Counted from the stretch's first letter, positions 35,015-43,935 are shown. The stretch is 64,000 nucleotides of DNA from Cloacibacillus porcorum (GCF_001701045.1 NZ_CP016757.1:1-64000); one strand, 5' to 3'. Notes: a model not told the origin generated them from the letters alone. Made by a program: numbers and translations.

Positions 35015-36646
35015 TTAATTGGCGGCGACCCTTTTGAAGGCGCTGTCGAGCATCTTTATGCACAGGAACATTAGGATAGTGCCGATTATTATGTATATCC
35101 AATTTACCCATGTCCCGATACCTATTGAGAGGATCAGAGAGCCGGAGGCGCCGAGGAAACATGCTTTGAAAATGTCGGAATCGATCTTTTGCCCGCTTTC
35201 GTTAAAGCCGGGAAGCAGCGGTTTTATCGATTTTTCACCGGCGGTCAGCCAGGAGATGACGATCGTTGAAATGGCTGAGAAAGAGACTCCCCAGACTATC
35301 GGCAGCGGCAGTTTCATGCTGACGGTAACTACCGCTGTAACTGCGCCGACCACGATGCCGGTGATAAGTCCCTTCGCCGTGGCTTTTTTCCAGAACATGC
35401 AGCTCATCAGGGGGAAGAATATCGCCGAAGAGTAGACATTAAATCCGATGCCTATTATTGCGATTATCCCCTTTACTTTAAGTACGAAGAATATGGAGAG
35501 TACCGCAATAACTACGGTTATCAGGCGGCAATACAGAAGTTTCTGTTTTTCCGTCGTATTTTTAGGGAGTGAGGGCTCAACGATATCTATCATCGTGCAT
35601 AATACGGCGGTCTGCAGGTTAGAGTCGATCGTGGAAATTGTCGCCGCGAGAATTGCCGCGAGCATGAGTCCGACGAATCCCGGCGACAGTGCCCGTGAGA
35701 TCAGAGCGAATATAGCGCCGTCTTTATTGTCTCCCAATACCGACGGTTCGATCAGCATGGCGGCCGAGAGGCCGAAGAAAACTACAAAACCCGCAAGCAG
35801 CACGCAAAAAGTAAAACCAAACATGCTTCCGGTGACGGCGGTTTTCTCGTCCTTCGCTGTGATAAACCTCGTCAGATGCGAGACGTCGCAGCAGGCGGCG
35901 AGTATGCCTCCCAGCAGAAAACCGAACCACCATAAATTTGGCTGCAATGAAAAATACTTCGCGGCGTTTAAGGTACTGTGCAGCGCCTCCGGGGTAACGC
36001 CGCACTTTGTGACCAGCGCGTAGGGGAAGAGGAAGAAGATCAGGGGCATCATTATGCACCATTGAAGGACGTCGTTGTAGACGACGGATACGAGCCCGCC
36101 GATCGCGGTATAGGCGACCGCGACGCAGACGCCCAATATGAGGGAATATTCATATGTCAGTCCATATTTCCCGAACATGAGGTGCACAAGAAGGCCGATG
36201 GCCGCCATATTGCTGCTCAAGATTGACAGGGACATCCAGGTGCCGCCGAGTCCCACCAGTTTTTTTAGCGTTTCCGACCCGAACCGTCTTAAGAAAATAT
36301 CTCCGGCGCTGCGAATTTCGATGGTATTGGAGCACTTTTTGATCTTTCTCGCAATGCCGGACATGACCGCGATCCAGGCTCCCAGACTGTAGCACTGGCT
36401 GGAGATCAGCACGGACGCGCCGTTGACGTACGCTCCCGCGCTGTATCCTACCAGAGCGGAGGAGCCCTTCATGGTCGCTCCCTGAGTGCATAATGTCGAG
36501 AAGATCCCGAAGGACTTTCCGCCAAGAAGGAAATCGTCGCCCCCCTTTGTCTTTCTCACACTCTGATATATACCGTTAGCTATGATTACGAAGAAATAAA
36601 AAACAATCACCCATAGGTCTAAAGAGGTTACTCTTAGGTAAGACAT
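35015..36646 (-). CDS. Sodium:solute symporter family protein
   Basis: This 543-aa SSS-family membrane protein has about 13 segments. The N-terminal GGDDFLLGGKSFGIFSTLC motif, GAYVNGASVLISSQCYSLGA and the STIDSNLQTAVLC segment fit the family. The start at 36646 (MSYLRVTS) is chosen because AAGGAG lies 9 bases upstream; the ATG at 36655 abuts the ribosome-binding site. It lies between the AraC regulator and the cupin, all reading in the same direction as grdE-grdB. It is a good candidate importer for the substrate of the component B reductase. Confidence 0.87.
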   Translation of the reverse strand: MSYLRVTSLDLWVIVFYFFVIIANGIYQSVRKTKGGDDFLLGGKSFGIFSTLCTQGATMKGSSALVGYSAGAYVNGASVLISSQCYSLGAWIAVMSGIARKIKKCSNTIEIRSAGDIFLRRFGSETLKKLVGLGGTWMSLSILSSNMAAIGLLVHLMFGKYGLTYEYSLILGVCVAVAYTAIGGLVSVVYNDVLQWCIMMPLIFFLFPYALVTKCGVTPEALHSTLNAAKYFSLQPNLWWFGFLLGGILAACCDVSHLTRFITAKDEKTAVTGSMFGFTFCVLLAGFVVFFGLSAAMLIEPSVLGDNKDGAIFALISRALSPGFVGLMLAAILAATISTIDSNLQTAVLCTMIDIVEPSLPKNTTEKQKLLYCRLITVVIAVLSIFFVLKVKGIIAIIGIGFNVYSSAIFFPLMSCMFWKKATAKGLITGIVVGAVTAVVTVSMKLPLPIVWGVSFSAISTIVISWLTAGEKSIKPLLPGFNESGQKIDSDIFKACFLGASGSLILSIGIGTWVNWIYIIIGTILMFLCIKMLDSAFKRVAAN

Positions 36647-36752
36647 AGATATCATCTCCTTTAATATTGGTGTTTTATTGCCTCTTGTTTATACAAGCGG
36701 CAAAAGCAAAGTACGCAGCAGACATTTCCCGCGATTTTTCAGAGTTGATTTC

Positions 36753-37571
36753 CTAAGTCCCGCGGCAGACATTCCCGTAGCGGTTGGGGTTGACTCCGGT
36801 TATCTTCAGGAAGGTCTTTGAAAAATGGCTCTGGTCGGTGAAGCCGAGCTCGTAGGTTATCTGAAGCAGCGGAAGCCCCTCCGCCATCATCTCCTTCGCC
36901 CTGTTCACGCGCAGCTGGTTTATATAGGCATGAGGAGAGAGGCCGATCTCCTCCTTGAAGAGCCTCATGAGGTAAAAGGGGCTGATGTGGGCGATCTCCG
37001 CCAGCTCTTCGATGTTCGGCACGGAGGCGAAATTATCCTTCAGATATTCCTTCACGGCGAGGATGTGCGACGATTTTACGACCATCCTTGAGATGGTATT
37101 GCCGGCCATCTTTGAGAGAAGCAGCTCCGAGCTTTTGATGATGTCGCTGATATCGGACTCGGAGCCCGCTTCGACGCCGCGCTGGATATTCAGGTAGCTC
37201 TCCCAGAGCGCGGGGTCGGAGAAGCATGACACCGTGGCCTTTTCGTTCTCAACGGCCCTCTTTGCTTCGCCCGACAGTCCCTCTTCTTTGACGAAGACGG
37301 TCCTGTACGAGCACTCTCCCATCTGTGAGGAGAGGTTGAAGCTGTGCGGCACCTCCGGCCCCAGGATGAGGAAGTCTCCCGGTTTCAGGTCCAGCCGGAA
37401 ATCACGGAAGTTCATCGGCAGAATGCCGCTCTCCACGATGCTGATGGTGTAGCCGTGGTGCAGGTGCGAGGAGTCGCGCGAGGGCGGCAGATTTTTCGCC
37501 GTCAAAAAATCCAGACACTGAAGCGTCTTTCTGCTCCAAAGTTTTCTGATGGCTCTATTCTTTTCCTTCAT
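36753..37571 (-). CDS. AraC-family transcriptional regulator
   Basis: This 272-aa regulator has an N-terminal cupin-like sensing domain (HHGYTISIVESG ... PGDFLILGPEVPHSFNL). The C-terminal double helix-turn-helix contains ISPFYLMRLFKEEIGLSPHAY and GFTDQSHFSKTFLKITGVNPN. The start at 37571 (MKEKNR) is chosen for the AAGGGGGGC ribosome-binding site; an upstream extension to 37613 lacks one. It lies 60 bases after grdB and 106 bases before the symporter, so it probably controls both. Confidence 0.9.
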   Translation of the reverse strand: MKEKNRAIRKLWSRKTLQCLDFLTAKNLPPSRDSSHLHHGYTISIVESGILPMNFRDFRLDLKPGDFLILGPEVPHSFNLSSQMGECSYRTVFVKEEGLSGEAKRAVENEKATVSCFSDPALWESYLNIQRGVEAGSESDISDIIKSSELLLSKMAGNTISRMVVKSSHILAVKEYLKDNFASVPNIEELAEIAHISPFYLMRLFKEEIGLSPHAYINQLRVNRAKEMMAEGLPLLQITYELGFTDQSHFSKTFLKITGVNPNRYGNVCRGT

Positions 37572-37631
37572 CTGCACGCCCCCCTTTTTTGAACAAAGGC
37601 CGCCCGCCGGCATCGCTCCGGCAGGCGGTAG

Positions 37632-38909
37632 TTATTTAGTTACCTTCTCCAGCGCCTCAAGAATGAGGGCCCGGCGCTCGTTATATTCGGCGCCGCCGTC
37701 TTCGCTGGGATTGGCCAGCGGGTGTGGTATCGCCACTCCGTGGACGACGCGGTTGCTTCCGAATGTATGGGCGATCGGGTCTATCGCCGTGATATGGGCG
37801 CAGGGTATCCCCTTGCGCTCCACCTCCTTGGTTATCGCTGCGCCGCAGCGGGTGCATGAGCCTCAGGTGGAGACCATGATCGCGGCGTCGACGCCTGCTT
37901 TGCTCAGCGTCTCCGCGATGCCGCGGCCGAAGGCCTCGCCGTTGAGCAGCGACGCTCCGGTGCCGGCGGTGGTGTAGTAATACTCATGCAGCTTGCCGAT
38001 GACGCCCTCTTTTTCCAGGCCGCGCATGACGTCCACGGGCACGATGCGGTTGGGATCGGCGTTGGCGAAGCTGGTGTCGTACCCGCCGTGTATTGAGATG
38101 ACGGCGCCCGGCTCAAGGCGCTCCGCGCCGTCAAGCGGGTAGACGCCGTATTTGGTGGCGGAGGAGCTCTCTATCTTGTCGGGATTTCCCGCCGGTACGA
38201 TGCCGCCGGTATTGAGCAGCGCGACCGTCGCCTTGCTCAGGTCGCCGACGGCTTTGGCGACGGCCACCTTCTCGGGAATGGCCTGAAGGTATTCCGAGGT
38301 GAAGGGCTCGCCCTTCATCTTTTTAAGAAGCATCTCCACGGCCCGCTTGCCGCCGTTTTCTTCGCGGAAAAAGTTGTTCCTGATGTGACGGTGGAAGTAG
38401 TTCTCCTCCGCCGCGGAGCCTAGCTCCCTCTTCTCCAGCAGCTTTTCCGCGAGCTTTGCCATATCTTCGAGCGCCGGTTTGATGGCGCGCGCCGAATTGC
38501 CCGTCTTGACGATATACATCTCGTCGCGGAACATCTCCACGGCAGGGCTCTCGAAATTCATTCCGGCGACTCCGGGAATCCCCAGCGTTTCATGCGCCAG
38601 CCTGATCACATGGCCGCAGGCGAAGCCGTATCTTCCGGCGTAGAACGACGGTCCGGCGATGATAATGTCCGGCCGGTATTCATCGAGCGCCTTTTTGAAA
38701 TCGGCAAGCACCGCGTCGGTATGTTCCGCGAAATAATTGTCGCCGCAGACGTAGGTGGCGCAGATTCGGGCTTTGCCGTCAAGGAGCTTGTCCAGCTGCG
38801 CGCCGGGGCCGACGGCTCCCGCCACCAGCTTCGGTTCAAAGTCGGCCTTGTCCTCGCCGCCGATGCCCGCGAAGAACTGGTTTATATAGTGAAGGATCTT
38901 ATATGTCAT
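37632..38909 (-). CDS. grdB: Glycine/sarcosine/betaine reductase component B, selenoprotein subunit (UGA = Sec)
   Basis: This 425-aa subunit has an in-frame TGA at 37865-37863 (codon 349) read as selenocysteine. The flanking sequence is family-diagnostic: MVST-U-GSCTRCG ahead of the PIAHTFGSNRVVHGVAIPHPL region. Component B subunits bind a specific amine substrate and hand a carboxymethyl group to selenoprotein A. A hairpin follows the UGA at 37850-37836. The gene begins 12 bases after grdE. No component A (grdA) or C (grdCD) genes are in the window, so this is a satellite component B. Substrate cannot be assigned; glycine, sarcosine, betaine or another amine are possible. Confidence 0.9.
37836..37850 (-). 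promoter_or_regulatory. Candidate bacterial SECIS hairpin of grdB
   Basis: On the minus strand, CGCTGC-GGC-GCAGCG forms a 6-bp stem with a 3-base loop starting 13 bases after the UGA, a position expected for a bacterial selenocysteine insertion element. The fdhA element has the same stem-GGC-stem form. Confidence 0.65.
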
Positions 38910-38921
38910 CCGAAAGCCCCC

Positions 38922-40229
38922 TTATATCCAATCCGCGGAGAGGCGGCTAATGCCCGCCTGCGCGCAGGAACATGGTATATGGATGAGCTCGGTGTAAAAA
39001 TGCTCCGGCTCCTCCGGCCCGCAGCTGATCGCCGCCCTCACAAGCTCAAGCGAGGCGGGGTTTCCGATCAGCGTCTCAAGCCTCTCCGGTACGGCGAGCA
39101 GCTGGTGCGTGTTGCCTACGCTGACCATCGCGTCGCACTCCGGCACCCAGTCGGCGAGGCCGGGGCTCTTTCCGTCGCGGCCCCCGAGCTCGTCGGAGAT
39201 GATGACGGTCTTCACGCCCGCCGCCTCAAGATTCTTAACGTTGAGCATAATATCCTCGTCGGGATTGCCGTGTCCCTCAGTGACGAGGACCGCGCCCTCC
39301 GCCCCGAAAAGCTTTGCGAGCTTGGCGGTAAAGAGGCTCGCGCGCTGCTTGCCCTCCAGCGTTATCACCTCGTTGTGCAGGATCACGCCGAGGAAACGGA
39401 GGCGCTTTCCGTGCTGCTCGAAAAATTCCTCGATCACTGGGCTGTTCTGCACCTCGTACATATACTGCTTGTCCGAACATACGGTGCAGTGGGCGCCGAG
39501 GAAGGTTGTCACCGCTCCGTCGAGAATCTCGTTGGGGTGTAGCATCGTCGGGATCATCGTCGTTCCCGCGAGCTGCCCGTAGACGTGGAAGTCGATTATC
39601 TCGGGATTCTGTCCCAGCATCTGCATCACATAAACGACGCCTGGCAGCTTTTCGTCCGCCGGCGCCAGTTCATAACACTTCACCTCGTCGGCCTTGATAT
39701 CCGCGCAGCGTTCCGCGAGATAGGCGGCGAGTCGGAAAGAGGCGAAGCGGCAGGCCTCGTCCGTTGAAAGAGTCTCATCCTTGAGCCTCTCCGGCCTCAC
39801 ATGGGCCTCCAGCACCAGATTGAAGGTCTTTGAAAATGGCGTATATTCGGCGGCGGGACCGCTCATATCCACGAGCCCGCCCGTGCGGCACTTTAAGCCT
39901 TCGTCGCCGCTTTCAGTCACGAGCACCGCGCAGTTTTTCAGCGCCAGCGTCGCGCCGATACCGGCCTGTTTCATCCCGCCGACAATGCCGGGAAAGACCG
40001 CGCCCTCCGAAGAGAGCTTGCACCTTGGCTCGATGGCGGCCTTGACCGGGATGATCCTGACATTCTCTCCGGGGCGTGCGATATGCAGAGAGAAGCCCGC
40101 AACCACGGGAAAGTCACCGCATGACGCTATGGCCTCGTCCCTATTGACATAAAGGACGCCGTCTTTGACGGTGGTCTTTTCTCCCCACTCAAGGCCCCTG
40201 ATGTTTATCTTATGAAGATCCAGTTTCAA
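38922..40229 (-). CDS. grdE: Glycine/sarcosine/betaine reductase component B, alpha/beta proprotein
   Basis: This 435-aa proprotein is of the GrdE/PrdA family. It is normally cleaved to two subunits with a pyruvoyl cofactor derived from a conserved Cys. The relevant stretch here is GAHCTVCSDKQYMYEVQNSP, with the following FFEQHGKRLRFLGVIL matching the family. The TTG at 40229 is chosen as start: GGAGGG lies 5 bases upstream and the protein then begins LKLDLHKINIRGLEWGEKT, like GrdE. It is co-transcribed with grdB (12-base gap). The intergenic region upstream is AT-rich with no recognised operator. Confidence 0.88.
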   Translation of the reverse strand: MKLDLHKINIRGLEWGEKTTVKDGVLYVNRDEAIASCGDFPVVAGFSLHIARPGENVRIIPVKAAIEPRCKLSSEGAVFPGIVGGMKQAGIGATLALKNCAVLVTESGDEGLKCRTGGLVDMSGPAAEYTPFSKTFNLVLEAHVRPERLKDETLSTDEACRFASFRLAAYLAERCADIKADEVKCYELAPADEKLPGVVYVMQMLGQNPEIIDFHVYGQLAGTTMIPTMLHPNEILDGAVTTFLGAHCTVCSDKQYMYEVQNSPVIEEFFEQHGKRLRFLGVILHNEVITLEGKQRASLFTAKLAKLFGAEGAVLVTEGHGNPDEDIMLNVKNLEAAGVKTVIISDELGGRDGKSPGLADWVPECDAMVSVGNTHQLLAVPERLETLIGNPASLELVRAAISCGPEEPEHFYTELIHIPCSCAQAGISRLSADWI

Positions 40230-40504
40230 AACGACCCTCCCCTTTTCTATGCTCCCGCCATGCCGGCGTATGACGAAAGACACCGTTATAAGAACTCCGC
40301 TACTATATTAAAGTACGGGGACGGCCGAGGTCTTGTAAAAAAATGCAATAAAAATAATAGATGAAACAATTTTTTATAGATGGGCAAAAAATTTTTAATA
40401 AATCTATCTTATTGCAGGCAGAATGCTATCGTGATGGTCTAACGAGGGCTTTTATACGGGGTAATTAATAAAATAAAAGATATTATCTTAATATTAAATG
40501 AAGT
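40230..40504 (-). promoter_or_regulatory. AT-rich upstream region of the grdE-grdB operon
   Basis: This spacer between grdE and the Cys-rich gene has no ORF. It contains GGGGAGGG for grdE at its left end and many AT-rich stretches that could be -10 elements. I see no convincing promoter pair, riboswitch or sigma-54 site. Confidence 0.4.
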
Positions 40505-40542
40505 ATAGATAAAAGAAGAGAGATCTCTCTTCTTTTATCTAT
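40505..40542 (-). terminator. 38-nt perfect palindrome at the end of the Cys-rich gene
   Basis: Two 19-base arms (starting ATAGATAAAAGAAGAGAGA) are exact reverse complements with no loop. The palindrome includes the stop codon of the preceding gene (TAG at 40541-40539). There is no T-tract on the downstream side, so it is not a typical terminator; it may be a transcript-end hairpin or a protein-binding site. Confidence 0.6.
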
Positions 40543-40901
40543 CCGTTACACCCGGTACAGCCGCCGCAGGCATCGGTGCGGAGGCCGGAACAGCCCTCCG
40601 GTTTTGCCCCGGGACGCGGTTCGTGATGGCAGCCTCCGCCCTCCGTCATCATCTCGTATACCGGCAGGTAAATAGAAATGATGGCTTCGACATTCTCACG
40701 GCAGCCGCGCCCTGAGGGGTTGCGCGACGCGCATTCGTTGTCCTCGCAGAGCGGCACGGCCTTGGCCATCGCCTCGTAGCTGTGAGCGCCCTCCATCATC
40801 GCGTTAAGAATCATATTTTTCGTGGTTCCCGTGACGGTGCAGACGGGCGTGTCGGCCCGCGCATCGCGCCAGAGACTCTCCAAATCTATCATAAAACTCA
40901 T
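40539..40901 (-). CDS. Small Cys-rich protein, BFD-like (possible 2Fe-2S)
   Basis: This is a 120-aa protein. Its N-terminal part resembles the BFD-like [2Fe-2S] domain: PVCTVTGTTKNMILNAMMEG with following CEDNECASRNPSGRGC. The C-terminal ~35 residues are Cys-rich (GGGCHH, EGCSG, CGGCTGC) and unusual. BFD-like domains often serve as electron-transfer or regulatory modules. The cysteine spacing differs from classical BFD, so metal binding is likely but the cofactor is uncertain. AGGAAGGG lies just before the ATG. It is upstream of grdE in the same direction but separated by a palindrome. Confidence 0.6.
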   Translation of the reverse strand: MSFMIDLESLWRDARADTPVCTVTGTTKNMILNAMMEGAHSYEAMAKAVPLCEDNECASRNPSGRGCRENVEAIISIYLPVYEMMTEGGGCHHEPRPGAKPEGCSGLRTDACGGCTGCNG

Positions 40902-41012
40902 TCCCTTCCTGTGTTTTTTCTATTATAGCCTATCGGCGGTATGGGTTGACCCGCAGCTCCATAACCTTTATAAATATGAGACCGGTAACCGCCATAAAAG
41001 GAGGCGAACTCA

Positions 41013-41567
41013 GTGATCGAGACAGAACGGCTCATAATGCGCAAAATAACCGCGGAGGATTTTGAGGCCGCGTCGCGGATACTTGGCGACGCGCAGGTGA
41101 TGTACGCCTGGGAACACGGCTTCTCCGAGGATGAGGTCCGCTCGTGGCTCGGCGAAAACGCGGCGAGATATGAGCGCGACGGATTCAGCTTCCTCGCGGC
41201 GGTCGAGAGATCCAGCGGCGAAATAATCGGCTTCATCGGCCCCCTTGTCGAGACCATAGAGGGATGCCGCCATTTTGGCATCGCCTACATATTAGATAAA
41301 GAGCGCTGGGGCTTGGGCTACGCCACGGAGGGGGCGCGGGCCTCCCTCGCCTATGCCTTTGAGCGTCTGGGGGCGGAACGGGTGATCGCCGAGATCCGGC
41401 CGGAAAACGAGGCCTCGCGCCATGTCGCCGAGCGCCTCGGCATGAAAACGGCGGGCAGCTTTATAAAATATTACCGGGGAAAAAATATGCCGCACCTCAT
41501 CTATGCCGTCTCAAGAGAAGAATGGGCGGCCTCCAATCAGACGCCGCCCGCTCCGGAATCCGCTTAA
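41013..41567 (+). CDS. GNAT-family N-acetyltransferase
   Basis: This 184-aa protein is of the RimJ/RimL type (Acetyltransf_3). N-terminal ETERLIMRKITAEDFEAASR is typical. The acetyl-CoA loop region reads LDKERWGLGYATEGARASL. The C-terminal ENEASRHVAERLGMK is also typical. Substrate unknown. AAAGGAGG lies upstream. It ends in a 4-base overlap with the convergent acetyltransferase. Confidence 0.9.
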   Translation: MIETERLIMRKITAEDFEAASRILGDAQVMYAWEHGFSEDEVRSWLGENAARYERDGFSFLAAVERSSGEIIGFIGPLVETIEGCRHFGIAYILDKERWGLGYATEGARASLAYAFERLGAERVIAEIRPENEASRHVAERLGMKTAGSFIKYYRGKNMPHLIYAVSREEWAASNQTPPAPESA

Positions 41568-42325
41568 ATATCATCTGTCAGCGAGCAGATGGGAATCTTG
41601 TCTATCACCTTAAAGCCATAGTTGATGTAAAAGGGCAGCCCCGCCTCCGTCGCGAGAAGCACGAGCGGCTTGCCCTTATGCGCGAGCGCCGCCGTGAGAC
41701 CGTCCATCAGGCGCGCGGCGAAGCCGTGGCGGCGGTGTTCCGGCAGAGTGGCGAAATAATAGAGACCTACGGTGCCGGCCGTCTCATGGATGAGCGCCGT
41801 TGAAAGATACCCCTCTTCGCCCTCAATCGCGAAGGCCGCGTTGGCCTTGTGCGTGGCGAGATAGGCTCCGTATCTCTTGTAAGAATCTACACCGGCCGAG
41901 GCCTCCCCGCCAAAGGCGAACCAGGCGGCCTCGCCCCATCTCAGCGCATCCCTCTCCGTTATCCGCGAAACACCCTCCGGCATCTCACCGGCGCGCATGC
42001 TTTCCGCGGGCAGATACATCGAAGTGTATATCCGTCGGCGCAGCAGCCCGCGCTCCTCAAATATCTGCGCAAGGCTGTAAGGCGTCTGCGGCAGCCAGGG
42101 AGCGACGAACTCCGCGCGGCGATTGCTGAAAAAGGAGAGCGCCGCCGAGACGTCCTCACTTTCCGCGCCCGCGCCGAAGATCGCGTAATTCTCACCAGCG
42201 TAAGGCTGACCGCTCGCCGCCGCGAGCGACGGGGCCTTAAAGGGCAGGGCCGCGCCTCCCGGCGCGCCGCTTAACATCTCCGCGAAGGAGAAGAAATTTT
42301 CATCGAAAGCCTGCAATCTATCCAT
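41564..42325 (-). CDS. GNAT-family N-acetyltransferase
   Basis: This is a 253-aa protein with a C-terminal GNAT domain (about residues 130-245). The acetyl-CoA motif is VGLYYFATLPEHRRHGFAAR. An N-terminal ~120-residue extension contains little recognisable sequence. It ends with the AGLPFYINYGFKVI motif. GAGAGGT lies 8 bases upstream. It overlaps the convergent neighbour by 4 bases, which limits transcription termination between them. Confidence 0.88.
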   Translation of the reverse strand: MDRLQAFDENFFSFAEMLSGAPGGAALPFKAPSLAAASGQPYAGENYAIFGAGAESEDVSAALSFFSNRRAEFVAPWLPQTPYSLAQIFEERGLLRRRIYTSMYLPAESMRAGEMPEGVSRITERDALRWGEAAWFAFGGEASAGVDSYKRYGAYLATHKANAAFAIEGEEGYLSTALIHETAGTVGLYYFATLPEHRRHGFAARLMDGLTAALAHKGKPLVLLATEAGLPFYINYGFKVIDKIPICSLTDDI

Positions 42326-42541
42326 AAGTAATACCTCTCATATCCATATTTCACTCTATTATAATTAAATAGCCTAAACTTAAAAACAACAAGGGTGAAT
42401 TACAGATTTAACGCTGAAATATTAGCAAGAGAGAGGTTCGGCCAATGTCCCTTATGGTCTTCGCTACCTTGCGCGGCGCTCTTATCCTATAATTCTAACT
42501 GCCGGCAATCTTTGCCATGTTCAGGGAAGGAGAAAATCGAA

Positions 42542-42976
42542 TTGAGAGAGAAAAAAAATAAAAAACTTACCGAAGGCGAAGGCTTTTCCCTCTCGCAGCA
42601 GGGGCCGCTGGGGATATCGCTCGGAGCTCTGCTGGGCGCGGAAGAGGCGAGGCCCGCGGACTCCGCCGCCGCAGGGAAAGAAACGGAAAAAATACCACCG
42701 AAACCGTCGCCGGAGAAATCCGCTGCCGAGGCGAAGATCTCAAAGGCCGCGCTGCGGCGCGAACGCGCGGGGCGCGGCGGCAGGACGGTGACGATCGTGA
42801 CACTGCCGCAGGACTACCGCGGCGACCTCGCGGCGCTCGCGAAGGAGCTGCGCAAAGCTCTCGGCTGCGGCTCCACAATAGAGGAGGGAAAAATTGTCCT
42901 TCAGGGCGACATCATGGAGCGCGTGGAGGCCTTTTTCAACAAAAAGGGCGTGGCAAAGGTGACGAAAAGCGGATAA
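42542..42976 (+). CDS. SUI1/YciH-family translation-initiation-factor-like protein
   Basis: This is a 144-aa protein with an SUI1/eIF1-like domain in the C-terminal ~70 residues (GRGGRTVTIVTLPQDYRG, ALGCGSTIEEGKIVLQGD). The N-terminal half is Ala/Lys/Pro-rich and probably disordered. The TTG at 42542 is chosen because AAGGAG lies 9-10 bases upstream; the open frame extends to 42395 without a domain. YciH-type proteins influence start-site selection in translation. Confidence 0.85.
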   Translation: MREKKNKKLTEGEGFSLSQQGPLGISLGALLGAEEARPADSAAAGKETEKIPPKPSPEKSAAEAKISKAALRRERAGRGGRTVTIVTLPQDYRGDLAALAKELRKALGCGSTIEEGKIVLQGDIMERVEAFFNKKGVAKVTKSG

Positions 42977-43061
42977 AAAGAGTTTATTTAATTTGATTTA
43001 TACTGACTAATAATTAAACGGCGGGAGTTATAAAAAACCAGCCGTCCGTTCGTCTTTTTAT

Positions 43062-43118
43062 AAAGGCCGGATGGGCGTCCTCTATATCAGTGGCGCCCGT
43101 CCGGCCTTTAGTAGTTCT
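43062..43118. terminator. Terminator-like hairpin after the SUI1 gene
   Basis: AAAGGCCGG (43062-43070) pairs with CCGGCCTTT (43101-43109), and the arms extend inward via ATGGGCG/GCGCCCGT. The T-tract is weak. It closes the SUI1 transcription unit within the 500-base spacer. Confidence 0.65.
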
Positions 43119-43163
43119 GTTTCAACTGCCTGGATAATGCTGTCTTATTTGGAACGTTTTCTC

Positions 43164-43340
43164 CTAGCGATAAACAACGTAGACGCCGATACGTGTATCA
43201 GCAGACAGGCGAAGTCCGTTCCGGCGTTGTTCGTGTAAAACTTGGATTTCGTGCCTGTTCCAGTTCGATCCGACCCAAGACATCGAATTATCCTGAATAC
43301 GCAGACTGAAATAACCATTTACATCGCTCAATCCGAAAAA
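43164..43340 (-). pseudogene. Possible coding remnant in the spacer
   Basis: On the minus strand about 58 codons are open between stops, without a start codon: a Trp-containing stretch (SWVGSNWNRHEIQVLHEQ) followed by RLSADTRIGVYVVYR and a stop. It looks protein-like and may be the C-terminal end of a lost gene, but I recognise no family. The remaining spacer 43120-43480 has no other supported feature except the ribosome-binding region of the XRE gene. Confidence 0.25.
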
Positions 43341-43480
43341 TTAAAAGTCAATAATGAATATTATAAGTCTGTAAGCCATATTTCAAAATAAATCAAGCCT
43401 TATGGCCTTTTGAATATGACGTAAAGTCCTTCCATAATCACATTATAGTTTTTTGATATTCTGTTGAGGGGCGACAAAAG

Positions 43481-43882
43481 ATGATAGGAGATGTCGTGAG
43501 AAAATACCGGAAGCTAAGAGGGCTCACCCAGCCGCAGCTCTGTGAGATCCTGAATATCCATCAGACCCACATAAGCAAGATCGAACAGAACAAACGCTGC
43601 CCATCCGTAGAGCTGCTTGCGGAGATACGCAAAGTTCTCGATATACCGCTTATGGAACTTTGGCGTGATGAAAATACGGAAAAAGTTTTCTCAGATGGCT
43701 TGCGGGTTGGAAGCCCTTCGACGTCGGGGGAGTTTTGGGATGCGGAGACATTGGAGGATGCCGTCGCCGGCGTGATGGCGCAGCTTGACGACATCCAGAA
43801 GGAAAAGGTGCTGGATTACGCCCGCGGACAGCTGGAGGTAAAAAGGGCTAAGGAGCTAATAAAAATTTACCGGAACAGTTGA
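43481..43882 (+). CDS. XRE-family helix-turn-helix regulator
   Basis: This is a 133-aa protein with an N-terminal Cro/CI-type HTH (residues ~4-60: YRKLRGLTQPQLCEILNIHQ and THISKIEQNKRCPS). A C-terminal ~60-residue segment of unknown function follows (LDDIQKEKVLDYARGQLEVK). Likely a DNA-binding repressor. Its upstream region is AT-rich. No partner toxin or protease gene is adjacent. Confidence 0.88.
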   Translation: MIGDVVRKYRKLRGLTQPQLCEILNIHQTHISKIEQNKRCPSVELLAEIRKVLDIPLMELWRDENTEKVFSDGLRVGSPSTSGEFWDAETLEDAVAGVMAQLDDIQKEKVLDYARGQLEVKRAKELIKIYRNS

Positions 43883-43935
43883 TACGCGCGCTGCGTGTTT
43901 AGCGAACGCGACGGCAGCGCGGAGACGATTTTCTT

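Noticed and set aside
40230-40504. Glycine riboswitch upstream of grdE
   Set aside because: I looked for conserved glycine aptamer elements and found none in this AT-rich leader.
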